Assembly: GCA_021513715.1 (NCBI GenBank)
Contig: CP084167.1
Span: forward strand, 1,194,571-1,258,570
From: Candidatus Heimdallarchaeum endolithica
Lineage (GTDB): Archaea; Asgardarchaeota; Heimdallarchaeia; Heimdallarchaeales; Heimdallarchaeaceae
Direction of reading: 5' to 3'
Length of the DNA stretch: 64,000 nucleotides
Both the position numbers and the translations under genes were made by a program. The notes below the pieces were generated by a model, which searched no databases, was not told where the DNA came from, and saw only the letters and a list, made by a program, of their open reading frames with translations. Shown in pieces: positions 1 through 9,234 of the stretch (positions are counted from its first letter, which is position 1; each line of letters opens with the position of its first letter).

Positions 1-1851
1 GTAAATATTGATACTGTTAGAAATTTACTGAATGTAAGTAAAACAGCAATTAATCAAATTTTGTTTACGGTAAAAGAGAGATTCAATAAAGATATGATAT
101 ATAAAGCAGTGGGACATTTGACTAATTACTTTTCAGCAAACAATATTGAAACTAGTACAATTAAATTTACTATTTATGATGAAACAGATGAATACAATAT
201 GTTCTTAGGCGATGCAGGAGCAGCTGATAAGGCAGGATCTTTTTTCGCAACCTTAGGTTTAATTATATGTGTAGTAATCATTTCTAACACAGTTTCTAAA
301 CTTATATATTCTCAGAGAAAAAACATAGGATTATTCCTAGCAATGGGTTCAAAGAAGAAAGAGATAGTTTTTCACTATTTAGGAATTGTTATGTTTCTAT
401 CGATTGTTGGAATTATTCTAGGAATTCCCCTCGCCTTGTATCTTATAATATCAATAGTTAAAGCTACTATAAAGATTTATGGTTTTCATTTAGTAGCTAA
501 AACTATCCCACTTGATGAGTTTATTATTGGTACTACTGTAACTTTTGTTATTTGCGCTTTGAGTTCTGTTCTAAGTTCCTTACCCATTACTAGAACGACT
601 CCTAGAGAAGCAATGAGTGTAGCTTTCTCAAGAATCACAATTACTGGAAAAACCCTAATTGAAAGATCTTTAAGTTGGATTCCTGTTCTGAATTCAATTT
701 TCCTACGTATTCCTCTTCGAGAAGTATTTCTAAAAAAGAAAAAATCAATGATTACTATTCTTGCACTTACAACTTCTATGATTTTTCTTATAATCTCTGC
801 TTCTATGATTTATAATGCTATAAGTTCAATGGAGAAAAATTTCGATGTTTACAACAATTTCGATGTCAAAGTTACTTTTAGCGTACCTGTCCCCATTCAA
901 AAAATATCTACATTCTTTAAAGAAAATAGTGATAAACTAGAAAATATAACATATCACGAAATATTTATGAGCTTTTACACAAAAATAATAAAAAACGATG
1001 AACTACTAACATGGTCTCAATTTGAATGCTATCAAACAAACTCAACTTTACGTAATTATCATGTAATTAAGGGGGACGTTACTAAAAAAGAAGACTTAGG
1101 TAGCAGTACTATTTTATTGGGTAAATCGCTTGCTGAAAAATACGACATTAAGATAGGAAATAGTATTAACATTGGGATCTTAGGAAATTATACAGTAGAA
1201 GTAGTAGGATTAGTAGGTGAACTAGTAGATTATTCAGTATTGTGGACAATCGAATCATTTCAAGAAAGTGGAGCAAATGCTTATTTTGGCATTCCTAAAA
1301 ACTATATTAATGGGATAACATTTAATGTTAAACCAGGTACAGATCTAAAGATATTAAGAAAGATTTTCGAGGAAAATTTTTACATAGATACTTGGACAGA
1401 TCAACAAACAGCAAGGAACTCAAGTTTAGCTTTACTCGAATCTTCTTTAGGAATATTGATGGTTTTCTTAGGAATTGGAATAGCTATTGGTATAATATTT
1501 TCTTTTCAAACTATGTATATGTCATTTATAGATAGACACCTTGATTTTATCGCTTTTAAGGCAATGGGAACAAAACTGAAACATATACGGAGGATAATCT
1601 TTATTGAAAATGGTATTTTAAGCCTATTTTCTTTGGTTTTATCAGTACCTATTGGATACATCACATATCGTTGGAGTATTGACTATATGATGGGAGATAC
1701 ATTTTATATTCCTTATATCATTCCATTATTTATATGGCCAATCATTCTCTTTCTTTCACTTTCGTCAATCTATTTAGCAACATTAAGATTGATGAGAAAA
1801 ATCAAGAAGATGAAACTTGCTGATGAACTGAGACAAACAGGAGTATCTTAA
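1..1851 (+). CDS. FtsX-family ABC transporter permease (5' end outside the window)
   Basis: The reading frame is open from base 1, so the true start lies outside the window. About 617 codons are visible. The protein has membrane segments near visible residues 85-110, 125-160 and 175-200, a large extracytoplasmic domain (roughly 270-480), and three C-terminal membrane segments, the MacB/FtsX two-core layout. It would work with an ATP-binding subunit in lipoprotein or peptide export, or in envelope remodelling; the substrate cannot be read from the sequence. The ATPase is not visible here and may lie upstream. A T-rich stretch just after the stop (1852-1890) looks like an archaeal terminator. 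The family call is firm and the substrate is unknown. Confidence 0.85.
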   Translation, partial: VNIDTVRNLLNVSKTAINQILFTVKERFNKDMIYKAVGHLTNYFSANNIETSTIKFTIYDETDEYNMFLGDAGAADKAGSFFATLGLIICVVIISNTVSKLIYSQRKNIGLFLAMGSKKKEIVFHYLGIVMFLSIVGIILGIPLALYLIISIVKATIKIYGFHLVAKTIPLDEFIIGTTVTFVICALSSVLSSLPITRTTPREAMSVAFSRITITGKTLIERSLSWIPVLNSIFLRIPLREVFLKKKKSMITILALTTSMIFLIISASMIYNAISSMEKNFDVYNNFDVKVTFSVPVPIQKISTFFKENSDKLENITYHEIFMSFYTKIIKNDELLTWSQFECYQTNSTLRNYHVIKGDVTKKEDLGSSTILLGKSLAEKYDIKIGNSINIGILGNYTVEVVGLVGELVDYSVLWTIESFQESGANAYFGIPKNYINGITFNVKPGTDLKILRKIFEENFYIDTWTDQQTARNSSLALLESSLGILMVFLGIGIAIGIIFSFQTMYMSFIDRHLDFIAFKAMGTKLKHIRRIIFIENGILSLFSLVLSVPIGYITYRWSIDYMMGDTFYIPYIIPLFIWPIILFLSLSSIYLATLRLMRKIKKMKLADELRQTGVS

Positions 1852-1902
1852 TTTTTCTTTTTCTTTCAAAAATTTTTTATTTGCTTTATCTTTTTTAAAA
1901 TT

Positions 1903-2622
1903 ATGACTGAACTTTTATTTCGAGATGATTCATATTTAACCGAATTTAAAGCAAAGATACTTACCATTGAAGAAAATGCAGTGATTTTAGATAAAACAGC
2001 TTTTTCTTTTCAAGGAGGAGGACTTAAATCTGATACGGGTGTCATCACAACTCCAGAGGGAGTAGAGTTTGAAGTTACAAAAGTTTTATCTCAGAAGGGA
2101 AAAATTTTACATTTTCTTAATCCATCTCCTTCAGAGGATTTAGTGGGAAAGGAAATAACTGGTAAAATTGATTGGGAGAGAAGATTTAGACAGATGAGAA
2201 TGCATACATGCCTTCATGCCATTTCTGCTATACTTTACAAAAAATATGGGGTTCATGTCACAGGAGGAGATATTAAACCAGAAAAAAGCAGAGTAGATTT
2301 TGAAATTGACCATCTTAGAGAAGAACGAGTCAAAGAGATCAAGGAAGCAATAGATAAAATAATTGAAAAAGATCATCCTATATCTGTATCTTATATAAGA
2401 AGAGAAGAAGCTCTCAAAAATCTAGACCTCATTCGTACAAAAGTTAACCTTATTCCTGAATCTATAAAAATTCTGCGTATTGTTGAGATAGAAGGGGTCG
2501 ACATCCAAGCTGATGGAGGAGTTCATGTTAAAAGCACAAAAGAAATCGGTGAATTCATTCCTCTAAAAACTGAAAATAGAGGGAAGAATCATAAAAGATT
2601 ATATTTTACTGTAAAACCCTAA
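1903..2622 (+). CDS. alaX: AlaX-type alanyl-tRNA editing protein
   Basis: This is a freestanding homologue of the AlaRS editing domain, which hydrolyses Ser-tRNA(Ala) or Gly-tRNA(Ala). It shows the N-terminal FQGGG loop (about residue 36), the zinc motif HTCLH (H101 and H105) and the C-terminal DGGVHV-x-ST-x-EIG segment (D204, H208). In many family members the third zinc ligand is a cysteine in CGGTHV; here that position is Asp (D204). This is either a known subtype or a modified metal site. At 239 aa it fits the medium-sized AlaX group. It begins 51 bases after the permease and looks like a separate unit. Confidence 0.88.
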   Translation: MTELLFRDDSYLTEFKAKILTIEENAVILDKTAFSFQGGGLKSDTGVITTPEGVEFEVTKVLSQKGKILHFLNPSPSEDLVGKEITGKIDWERRFRQMRMHTCLHAISAILYKKYGVHVTGGDIKPEKSRVDFEIDHLREERVKEIKEAIDKIIEKDHPISVSYIRREEALKNLDLIRTKVNLIPESIKILRIVEIEGVDIQADGGVHVKSTKEIGEFIPLKTENRGKNHKRLYFTVKP

Positions 2623-2961
2623 TCACGTTTATTTTTTAAAAAGCCTAAAACGAACAACTAATCTTTAGAGTTACTATGGTTTTTAATTTTTTATTTATTA
2701 TCTGTATTTTTTCACAATAGCTAAACATTTTGGAAATAGTAAGAACTATATTTTCATTAATAATTCTTTAAGGTATTAAAAACTTGATGATTTTTGAACA
2801 TTTTTTCAATAACTAATACACTCAAACAATTTTCTAATAAAATGCTATATTAAACGACAACATTAAAACAAGTTTAAAAAAATCTAATCTAAACTTAACC
2901 AAAACCTTAAAAATGTTTGAAAAAAACCCAACAACAAGAATAAATAGATATTGTGATGTAC
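2623..2961. other. Intergenic stretch with no gene seen
   Basis: About 340 very AT-rich bases lie between alaX and the following secreted-protein gene. No convincing reading frame, tRNA or repeat was seen. A short GTGAT ribosome-binding motif at 2953-2957 precedes the ATG of the next gene. Confidence 0.5.
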
Positions 2962-3876
2962 ATGAACAAATCGAAAATTTTTGGAATACTCCTAACATTA
3001 ACAATGGTTGGTTTGAGTTTAACATCCTCCTCATTAAATAGTCTAGCTTATGATCAACTTGAAGAAATGAATTCACTAAGAGCAACAGTCATAAAACCAC
3101 ATGACATCATCAGCCAAGATTATCTTAACGCTTTTTCGTATTCTAACCAAATCAGGATTGGAAAACTGATTAAGTTTAATGTAAGAGATCTTGAACGAAC
3201 TGAGGATATTCATGTTCAAGAAGGAGACAAGAGGATAAAGAAAGGAGATAAAATTATTATTAGAATTGAGGCAGAACCTGATTTGAATCTGAACCACCCT
3301 GATCAATGGGCTCTAATTTATGTCAATGACGTTAAAGCTCTTTACGCCAAAGAATCATACCAAATTGCTCGCTTTTTCCATTACATATTACCAAAAACTG
3401 TTAATATTTCGATGGTTGATTTTGCTCAAGACTTAGATGGTTCTATGTTTGGAAATTATCCAATTGGAACAGAAGTAGTTAGTTTCTTCGATTTTGTAAA
3501 ATACTTTAAAGAAACAGGAAATCCTGACTTCCAAACATGGGAATTTGAAGGAAACACAGCAATTTATGAATACGATCAGATTATAGCTACAGGGAACACT
3601 TCACATACAAAATTAATTTACGATATGGATTCAAGTTTCTTAAATGAATACTACTATTCTGAAGTTCATACAGTCAATGGAGAAGTAGTTGGTAGCGCAA
3701 ATATGACTTTAATTAGAACTCACGGATGGGGACTTCCTTATAATGTTAGTACTTTAGTTGTTTGGATACCAATTCTAGTCTTTACAATAGCAATTATTAT
3801 AGCTATTAGATTAAAGGTTGCCCAAAGAATTAAAATCTACTTTGAAGCGAAAAAACTAGCAAAGAGAGAAGGGTAG
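2962..3876 (+). CDS. Secreted, membrane-anchored protein of unknown function
   Basis: The ATG at 2962 is preferred over GTG 2953 and ATG 2956 because GTGAT at 2953-2957 then serves as the ribosome binding site. The product starts with Lys residues and a hydrophobic signal segment (residues 5-25), continues as about 230 extracellular residues without cysteines, and ends with a membrane segment (around 265-290) and a basic tail. This is the common archaeal surface-protein topology. No domain was recognised. It is transcribed alone. Confidence 0.75.
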   Translation: MNKSKIFGILLTLTMVGLSLTSSSLNSLAYDQLEEMNSLRATVIKPHDIISQDYLNAFSYSNQIRIGKLIKFNVRDLERTEDIHVQEGDKRIKKGDKIIIRIEAEPDLNLNHPDQWALIYVNDVKALYAKESYQIARFFHYILPKTVNISMVDFAQDLDGSMFGNYPIGTEVVSFFDFVKYFKETGNPDFQTWEFEGNTAIYEYDQIIATGNTSHTKLIYDMDSSFLNEYYYSEVHTVNGEVVGSANMTLIRTHGWGLPYNVSTLVVWIPILVFTIAIIIAIRLKVAQRIKIYFEAKKLAKREG

Positions 3877-4000
3877 GGTTACCTGTTTTTTCTTTTTTAT
3901 TTTCAAATTTCATTTTTTAATTTATTGTTTTCCGAACAAAAATAATTTTTAAATATATCTTTCTACATCGTATTACTTCCCTAGAAAAAGAGGTGAACAA

Positions 4001-5539
4001 ATGCCAAACATGAAAACTAAACAAATAGATGTTAACGTTGACAATAATATTGTAATAATAAATGAAAAGACTTTAGATAATGAGAAAATTAAACATTCTT
4101 CTTATGTAAAAATAAGGAGTAAAGACAAAGAAGTTTTATGTCAAGTTGTAGCTACAACTTCACTGATACCTGAAGGTTATGCTGGTTTAACTCCTAAAAT
4201 TATTAGTGAATTAAAAGTAAAAGAAGAAGATGTTGTAAATATTTTTGCTAGAAAAATTCCTCTATCAATTGAATATGTAAAGAAAAAAAGAATGGGAACA
4301 ATCTGGACAGAGAATCAGATTAGGCAAATTGTAAATGATATTTGTGCTGGTCAATATACAGATTTAGAAATTGGAATGTTTACTCTTTCCCAATATTTTA
4401 TTGGATTAACAATGGATGAAATAGCCTCTCTAACTAAGAATATGGCAGAATATGGCACAACTTTACAGTTTGGAGAGCCTGTTTATGATAAACACAGCAT
4501 AGGTGGAGTTCCAGGAAATAAAGTTAGTCTACTAATTGTTCCTATAGTAGCAGCTGCAGGATTACTTATTCCTAAAACTAGTTCTCGTGCTATTACAAGT
4601 CCATCAGGAACAGCAGATACAATGGAAGTTTTAGCTGAAGTTAACTTTTCAGCAGACGAAATACTTGAAATCGCACCAAAAGTAAGAGGAATGCTAGTAT
4701 GGGGAGGTACCCTTGATTTATCTCCACTAGATGAAATAGTGATACACAAAGTAGAACGTCCATTAAGCATTGATCCCCATAGCCAAATGCTAGCAAGTAT
4801 TTTTAGTAAAAAAATATCCACTGGAGTAGATTACTTAGTATTAGATATGCCTACTGGAACTGGAACAAAAATGCCTACAAGAGAGGATGCAATAAACTAT
4901 GCTCATGAAGCAACAGAACTTGGTAGAAGACTCGGAATCAGGGTAGAGGCAGCATTAAGTTATGGAGATCAACCTGTAGGACGAGCTATTGGACCAGCTT
5001 TAGAAGCAAAAGAAGCTTTGTTAACTTTAGAAGGTAAAGGATCAAAGAGTGTTCTTGAGAAAAGCATAGAACTAGCTGGAATACTATTTGAGATGGCAGG
5101 ATTAGCTCCTCCAACAAAAGGTTCAGAATTAGCTCTTAAATACATCAAGAGCGGTAAAGCCAAAGAAAAAATGGAAGAGATTATAGGAGTACAAGGCGGA
5201 GATCCATCAATAAAACCAGAAGACATTCCTGTTGGAAGTAAAACACAAACAATTGAATCTCCTCATGATGGATACATCGTAAAGTTATCTAACTCTGCTG
5301 TTAAAAAAATCGCTTTTACTGCTGGAGCACCAAGACATAAAGAAGCAGGTGTTTACTTACATAAGAAGATAGGAGAATTTGTAAGAAAAGGAGAGCCACT
5401 ATATACAGTCTATGCCAATAGTGAAGGAAGGCTTACTGATGCAGTAAATGTTGGAGCTAATCTTCGACCTTACTCTATTGAAGGAATGATAATTCAAAGA
5501 ATTTCTTCAGGTCCTAGAAACCAAGATATAAAAGAGTAA
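4001..5539 (+). CDS. deoA: AMP phosphorylase
   Basis: The 512-aa protein matches the archaeal AMP phosphorylase branch of the thymidine phosphorylase family. It converts AMP and phosphate to adenine and ribose 1,5-bisphosphate, the entry to the archaeal type III RubisCO nucleotide-salvage route. The extra N-terminal domain of about 85 residues is typical of the archaeal form. Visible motifs are KHSIGGVPGNK (164-174), the Ser/Thr-rich phosphate-binding stretch with ITSPSGTADTMEVL (about 198-211) and a C-terminal barrel-like domain. GAGGTGA sits 5 bases before the ATG. No RubisCO or isomerase partner lies in the window. A thymidine phosphorylase role is the alternative but is less likely for this length. 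Confidence 0.92.
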   Translation: MPNMKTKQIDVNVDNNIVIINEKTLDNEKIKHSSYVKIRSKDKEVLCQVVATTSLIPEGYAGLTPKIISELKVKEEDVVNIFARKIPLSIEYVKKKRMGTIWTENQIRQIVNDICAGQYTDLEIGMFTLSQYFIGLTMDEIASLTKNMAEYGTTLQFGEPVYDKHSIGGVPGNKVSLLIVPIVAAAGLLIPKTSSRAITSPSGTADTMEVLAEVNFSADEILEIAPKVRGMLVWGGTLDLSPLDEIVIHKVERPLSIDPHSQMLASIFSKKISTGVDYLVLDMPTGTGTKMPTREDAINYAHEATELGRRLGIRVEAALSYGDQPVGRAIGPALEAKEALLTLEGKGSKSVLEKSIELAGILFEMAGLAPPTKGSELALKYIKSGKAKEKMEEIIGVQGGDPSIKPEDIPVGSKTQTIESPHDGYIVKLSNSAVKKIAFTAGAPRHKEAGVYLHKKIGEFVRKGEPLYTVYANSEGRLTDAVNVGANLRPYSIEGMIIQRISSGPRNQDIKE

Positions 5540-5541
5540 AA

Positions 5542-6003
5542 TTACTTTTTAGTATCTTTTTTCTCTTTTTTTGCTTTTTTTTCAAACATCATCCTATGCA
5601 TATAGAGAGATTGATCAACGAATTTCAGTTCAAAGCCTAATTTTTCCCAAAAACCTGCTACAAAAGGAGTACATGATAAAATTATTGTATCGTTTTCAAG
5701 TACTTTTTCAAGCAAGAGTTCTGCACACTTTCTACCGTAACCTAGTCCCCTTTTATCCTCTCTAACTTCAAAAACATAAATTATTGGTGAGCCATAAGTA
5801 TAAAAACTCCCATTATTTAATTCATCGTCAGGAATAACTGCAGAAACTGCAACCATTTTATCTTTTAAAAAAAAGCCATAAATTTGAATTGAATCATCAA
5901 TAGAAATTTTATATGAAATAAAAAATGGGAAGAGAACATCTGAAACATCGTCTACACTTATAAGTACTACTCTAATCTCTTCATTTTTCGTAATAATTTT
6001 CAC
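5542..6003 (-). CDS. GNAT-family N-acetyltransferase
   Basis: This 153-aa protein has the GNAT fold signature: beta strands leading to the acetyl-CoA loop RGLGYGRKCAELLLEK (about residues 83-98), followed by a FWEKLGFE motif near 116-123. The substrate is unknown. Translation probably starts at GTG 6003 behind a GGGGGT motif. The gene converges on deoA with only two bases between the stops. The C-terminus is Lys-rich. Confidence 0.82.
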   Translation of the reverse strand: MKIITKNEEIRVVLISVDDVSDVLFPFFISYKISIDDSIQIYGFFLKDKMVAVSAVIPDDELNNGSFYTYGSPIIYVFEVREDKRGLGYGRKCAELLLEKVLENDTIILSCTPFVAGFWEKLGFELKFVDQSLYMHRMMFEKKAKKEKKDTKK

Positions 6004-6119
6004 TGTTTTACCCCCTAAATATAGCCATATCCTCTGTTATTTTATTGATTACTGCTTTGCTTTTTTAGTGTAGCTAAAGAGGAAAAGGTTTTTTACTTAA
6101 GTAATCAATTTTTATAAGA

Positions 6120-7313
6120 ATGTCTCCGTTTAACTTCGTAGAAGAAGCTATGATTGGAAGATCAGTTTTTAAGAACGAATCTTCCTTGTTCCCAGAATAT
6201 GTTCCTCAAGAGCTTCCTTGTAGAGAAGAAGAGATTAAACGTTTAGCTCAAAATTTCAGAATACTGATAGAGGATGAAGGTTCTTTTTCAGTTAATGTTG
6301 CAATAGTAGGACAAGCAGGAGTTGGAAAAACTGCATTATGTAAATATACAATGGAAAGAGTTGAACAAATAGCAAATCAAAGAAATAGAGCAGTAAAATT
6401 TGTTTACTATAATTGTCATTCATTTAGAAGCAAGACAGCAATACTTAGAAATATTTTGACTGAACACTTTGGAATTAGATCCAGAGGTTTTAGTGACGAA
6501 GAAATTTTAGAGATGCTTGTCAAGAGATTGTCTAAAGAAGGAATTAGACTAATTATAGCACTAGATGAAGCTAATATGCTTGATTCACAAGATATCCTAA
6601 GCATATTTCATGCAGGTGAATATTTTGGTTCTAAACACAGCATGATTTCTACAATAATCATTTCTCGTCCTGTAGAATGGTCTTCACTCCTAAATGTCCC
6701 GCTTTCAGGTCATATTCATGACCAAATGGATATTCAAGGATATACCCGTGAAGAAATTTTGGAGATTCTGAAATACAGAGCAGAGATCGCTTTATATGAA
6801 ACTTCTTATTCAGAAGAAACATTACAATTAATTGCTGATATTTCTTCAAGTTCTAGAAATGCTCGCCACGGGCTAGAGATCTTATACCGTGCAGGTAAAA
6901 TAGCAGATAGAAAAGGAGAAAAGTTCATCAAACCTGACTACATTCGCGCAGCTAAAGCAGATGTTTATCCAGAATTAAGGAGAGATGTCTTCAAAGAACT
7001 AAAAGAACAAGAATTAGCTGCAGCTTTAGGTGTTGGAAGAAGTTTAAGGGTAGAAGGAGTTACTGCAACAACAATAGATGAAGCTTATGAATATTATATA
7101 GTAGCATGTGAAGAGTTCAATATCGAAACTAAAAGTAAGTCTACTTTTAGGAGTTCAATTGAAATATTAAATAAAGTAGGCATTTTAAGTAAATCAGTTG
7201 GGCCTATAGAAACAGGAAAAAGAGGAAGAAGAGCTAAAATCACAACCTACGACATCCCAGTTTCAGTTTTAATTGAAAGAATAGAAAATATTCTAAAACA
7301 AAAAGTAATGTAA
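6120..7313 (+). CDS. cdc6: Orc1/Cdc6 replication initiator AAA+ ATPase
   Basis: The 397-aa protein has the Orc1/Cdc6 architecture: a short N-terminus, Walker A GQAGVGKTA (64-72), Walker B LIIALDE (144-150), a sensor-1 region around ISRPVEW, an AAA+ lid, and a C-terminal winged-helix domain (about 295-397) for origin DNA. Such proteins bind origin recognition boxes and load MCM. The gene starts at ATG 6120 about 25-30 bases after a T-rich TATA-like stretch, so the mRNA may be nearly leaderless. An origin often lies next to this gene; no repeated ORB motif was recognised by eye in 6004-6119 or 7587-7813. A plasmid-type initiator is the less likely alternative. Confidence 0.9.
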   Translation: MSPFNFVEEAMIGRSVFKNESSLFPEYVPQELPCREEEIKRLAQNFRILIEDEGSFSVNVAIVGQAGVGKTALCKYTMERVEQIANQRNRAVKFVYYNCHSFRSKTAILRNILTEHFGIRSRGFSDEEILEMLVKRLSKEGIRLIIALDEANMLDSQDILSIFHAGEYFGSKHSMISTIIISRPVEWSSLLNVPLSGHIHDQMDIQGYTREEILEILKYRAEIALYETSYSEETLQLIADISSSSRNARHGLEILYRAGKIADRKGEKFIKPDYIRAAKADVYPELRRDVFKELKEQELAAALGVGRSLRVEGVTATTIDEAYEYYIVACEEFNIETKSKSTFRSSIEILNKVGILSKSVGPIETGKRGRRAKITTYDIPVSVLIERIENILKQKVM

Positions 7314-7337
7314 AAAAAGATCCTTACAAAATCTAAT

Positions 7338-7571
7338 CTATTCAACACAGATCATAGTCATCGAATCTTTAACTCCTTCCACAATAACTTTGTTATTTAA
7401 CACTTGATTTTTCAGTTCATCCATACTATCAAAGGTAACTTTTACAATTAAATCATAAATTCCATATACAGCATGAATTTCGTTTACACCCTTTAACATT
7501 GATAATTTTTCACGTACTTCTTCTAACTTTCCTGGTTGAACATTTAATAGAATATATGCTGACTGAGTCAT
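7338..7571 (-). CDS. Stand-alone Lrp/AsnC ligand-binding (RAM) domain
   Basis: About 77 aa make a single alpha-beta RAM/ACT-like domain without the helix-turn-helix of full Lrp regulators. The pattern AYILLNVQPGKLEEVREKL and GIYDLIVKV is characteristic. Such proteins oligomerise and bind amino acids, and some modulate full-length Lrp partners. ATG 7571 is chosen over TTG 7586 because the homology begins at MTQSAYI. It converges on cdc6. Confidence 0.82.
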   Translation of the reverse strand: MTQSAYILLNVQPGKLEEVREKLSMLKGVNEIHAVYGIYDLIVKVTFDSMDELKNQVLNNKVIVEGVKDSMTMICVE

Positions 7572-7813
7572 AATATCACATCTCAAACTTATAAATCAAC
7601 AAAAAAAAATGAATATAAAAGTTTAAACATCTGGACATCAATTCAATTTTTGTACATTTTTTACTCCTATCTTGCTCTAATGTTAAATATTTAAAAAAAT
7701 GGCTAAACTCCTAGAACTGAAAGAGAAAGTTTAATCGCTCTTCAATTTTCTAAACAATCAATAGGTTTCTACAGAATAAATATCTGTCTTAATCTCAGAA
7801 AAAGAAAAAGAAG

Positions 7814-9025
7814 TTAGGTAGCTATACGTAATTTTGCTTTACAAGTTGGACAAGTTCCTTTTTGAATAATCCATTGATAAAGATGATTTTTGTGGAAAAT
7901 ATTATCGCAAGAAGGACAACGAATAGAATTTTCAAGGTCATTAATACTTTGGAAGCAAATACCACATTTAAGTCTCATCTTGGATGTACCAACAAGTTTA
8001 AAATCCTTAGGAATTGAAGAAAAGTCCACTCTAATTGCATTTTCAGGTGAATATTGTGCTTTTTTATACTTTGAGGAAGGATGAAATTCAAAGCTTTGAT
8101 TCTGTTTTTTTCTTCTTTTTCTAAACATAATTAGTACAATTACAAAAACAGAGATAAAAAAAGGGCCAGAATAGAGCGATATTCGAAGAAGAACTACAAT
8201 GAATCTTAAAAATGCAAAGAATTCTTCACTCTCATACCATTTTTCTATTTTAAAACTATACTCTCTACCAGAATCAATGGGAATAGAAGAAATAGGGCTA
8301 TCTGTTTTGACTAGAAATAGTCTGACAATGTTTAGTTCTATAGCATGATCATAAAAAAGACTTATTGAAGCAAAAGAGGAGGGTATTTTTGTCTCATTGA
8401 AAACAATAGAAAACCATTCAACTTTTTTGATGCTTTCTGTTAGTATTAACTGAGAAAAAATATGAGAAGTAGGTCCTTCAAATGTCCAAGAATAAATAGT
8501 ATTGTTAGATTGATTGCGTATTGCGATATCAAGGCTGGAAATGTTTTCATCGTAAAAAATAATATTAATATGTAGTTTCTTTAGCTCTGTAAAATGATCT
8601 GGAATTCGTTCTAAACTAAAATATAGTTTATTTGTTTGAGACAAGTTTACCAGAGAATTATAATTCCAAATTGTAGGATTAAAATTATTTAAACTCCAAG
8701 AGAAAACAATTTCTTGAACAAATGAGTTTTCAAACTTCAATACGTAAATTCCAGGTTTTAATTCATTTGTTTTAAGATAATGCTCCTTTTCATCTTCGAC
8801 GCTGATCAACCAACTATGAAGAATAGTCTCATCTTCTTCTTCAAGAAGGAATATAGTAAGCCCAGTATATTCATCTTCCAATAGGATTTTACCCCAAACA
8901 TTTACTAAAACTGAAATTTCAAGAGTTATAGGCTCATCAATATAGAGGTAGTATTTTACATTGGAGAATACATCATTTAGCTTTACAGAAAAAGATGAAT
9001 CCAATCCTTTTTCATTGAAATTCAT
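7814..9025 (-). CDS. Membrane protein with a cytoplasmic RING-like zinc domain
   Basis: The 403-aa protein has an N-terminal beta-rich region (1-265) with no signal peptide, a hydrophobic region (about 270-300) that can span the membrane, a basic stop-transfer (RKRRKK) and a C-terminal zinc domain with C354, C357, C370, C373, H378, H381, C392 and C395. The spacing C-x2-C-x12-C-x2-C-x4-H-x2-H-x10-C-x2-C resembles RING/PHD cross-brace domains, including the FHxxHLxxW core. RING domains act as ubiquitin-ligase modules in eukaryotes and some archaea; here an E3 role is inference. The frame is closed by a stop 12 codons upstream of the ATG, so the outer domain may have lost its signal sequence, or the N-terminus is cytoplasmic. 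Confidence 0.7.
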   Translation of the reverse strand: MNFNEKGLDSSFSVKLNDVFSNVKYYLYIDEPITLEISVLVNVWGKILLEDEYTGLTIFLLEEEDETILHSWLISVEDEKEHYLKTNELKPGIYVLKFENSFVQEIVFSWSLNNFNPTIWNYNSLVNLSQTNKLYFSLERIPDHFTELKKLHINIIFYDENISSLDIAIRNQSNNTIYSWTFEGPTSHIFSQLILTESIKKVEWFSIVFNETKIPSSFASISLFYDHAIELNIVRLFLVKTDSPISSIPIDSGREYSFKIEKWYESEEFFAFLRFIVVLLRISLYSGPFFISVFVIVLIMFRKRRKKQNQSFEFHPSSKYKKAQYSPENAIRVDFSSIPKDFKLVGTSKMRLKCGICFQSINDLENSIRCPSCDNIFHKNHLYQWIIQKGTCPTCKAKLRIAT

Positions 9026-9230
9026 GAAATTAAAAAACTTTTCAGCAAAAGCAAATTTCTATGGACTAATCTCCTTAGCATGCCCAGAATGGAGTAAAGG
9101 AGAATACTTCTATATTCAAGAAAATTACAAGGCAAATGTTACAACATCTAGAGCAGATGTGTTAATGATATTTGTACCATTTGTAATAACATTCATCATC
9201 AATAAGAGAAGAAAGAGAAGAAAAAAATAA
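9024..9230 (+). CDS. Possible small membrane-anchored protein or surface-protein 3' fragment
   Basis: A 68-aa frame lies between two leftward genes and its ATG overlaps the start of the RING-protein gene. It ends in a hydrophobic segment (VLMIFVPFVITFII) followed by NKRRKRRKK, exactly like the C-terminal anchors of the surface proteins in this window. This suggests a remnant of a larger gene or a short membrane peptide. No homologue was recognised. It could be chance. Confidence 0.35.
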   Translation: MKLKNFSAKANFYGLISLACPEWSKGEYFYIQENYKANVTTSRADVLMIFVPFVITFIINKRRKRRKK

Positions 9231-9234
9231 CAAT

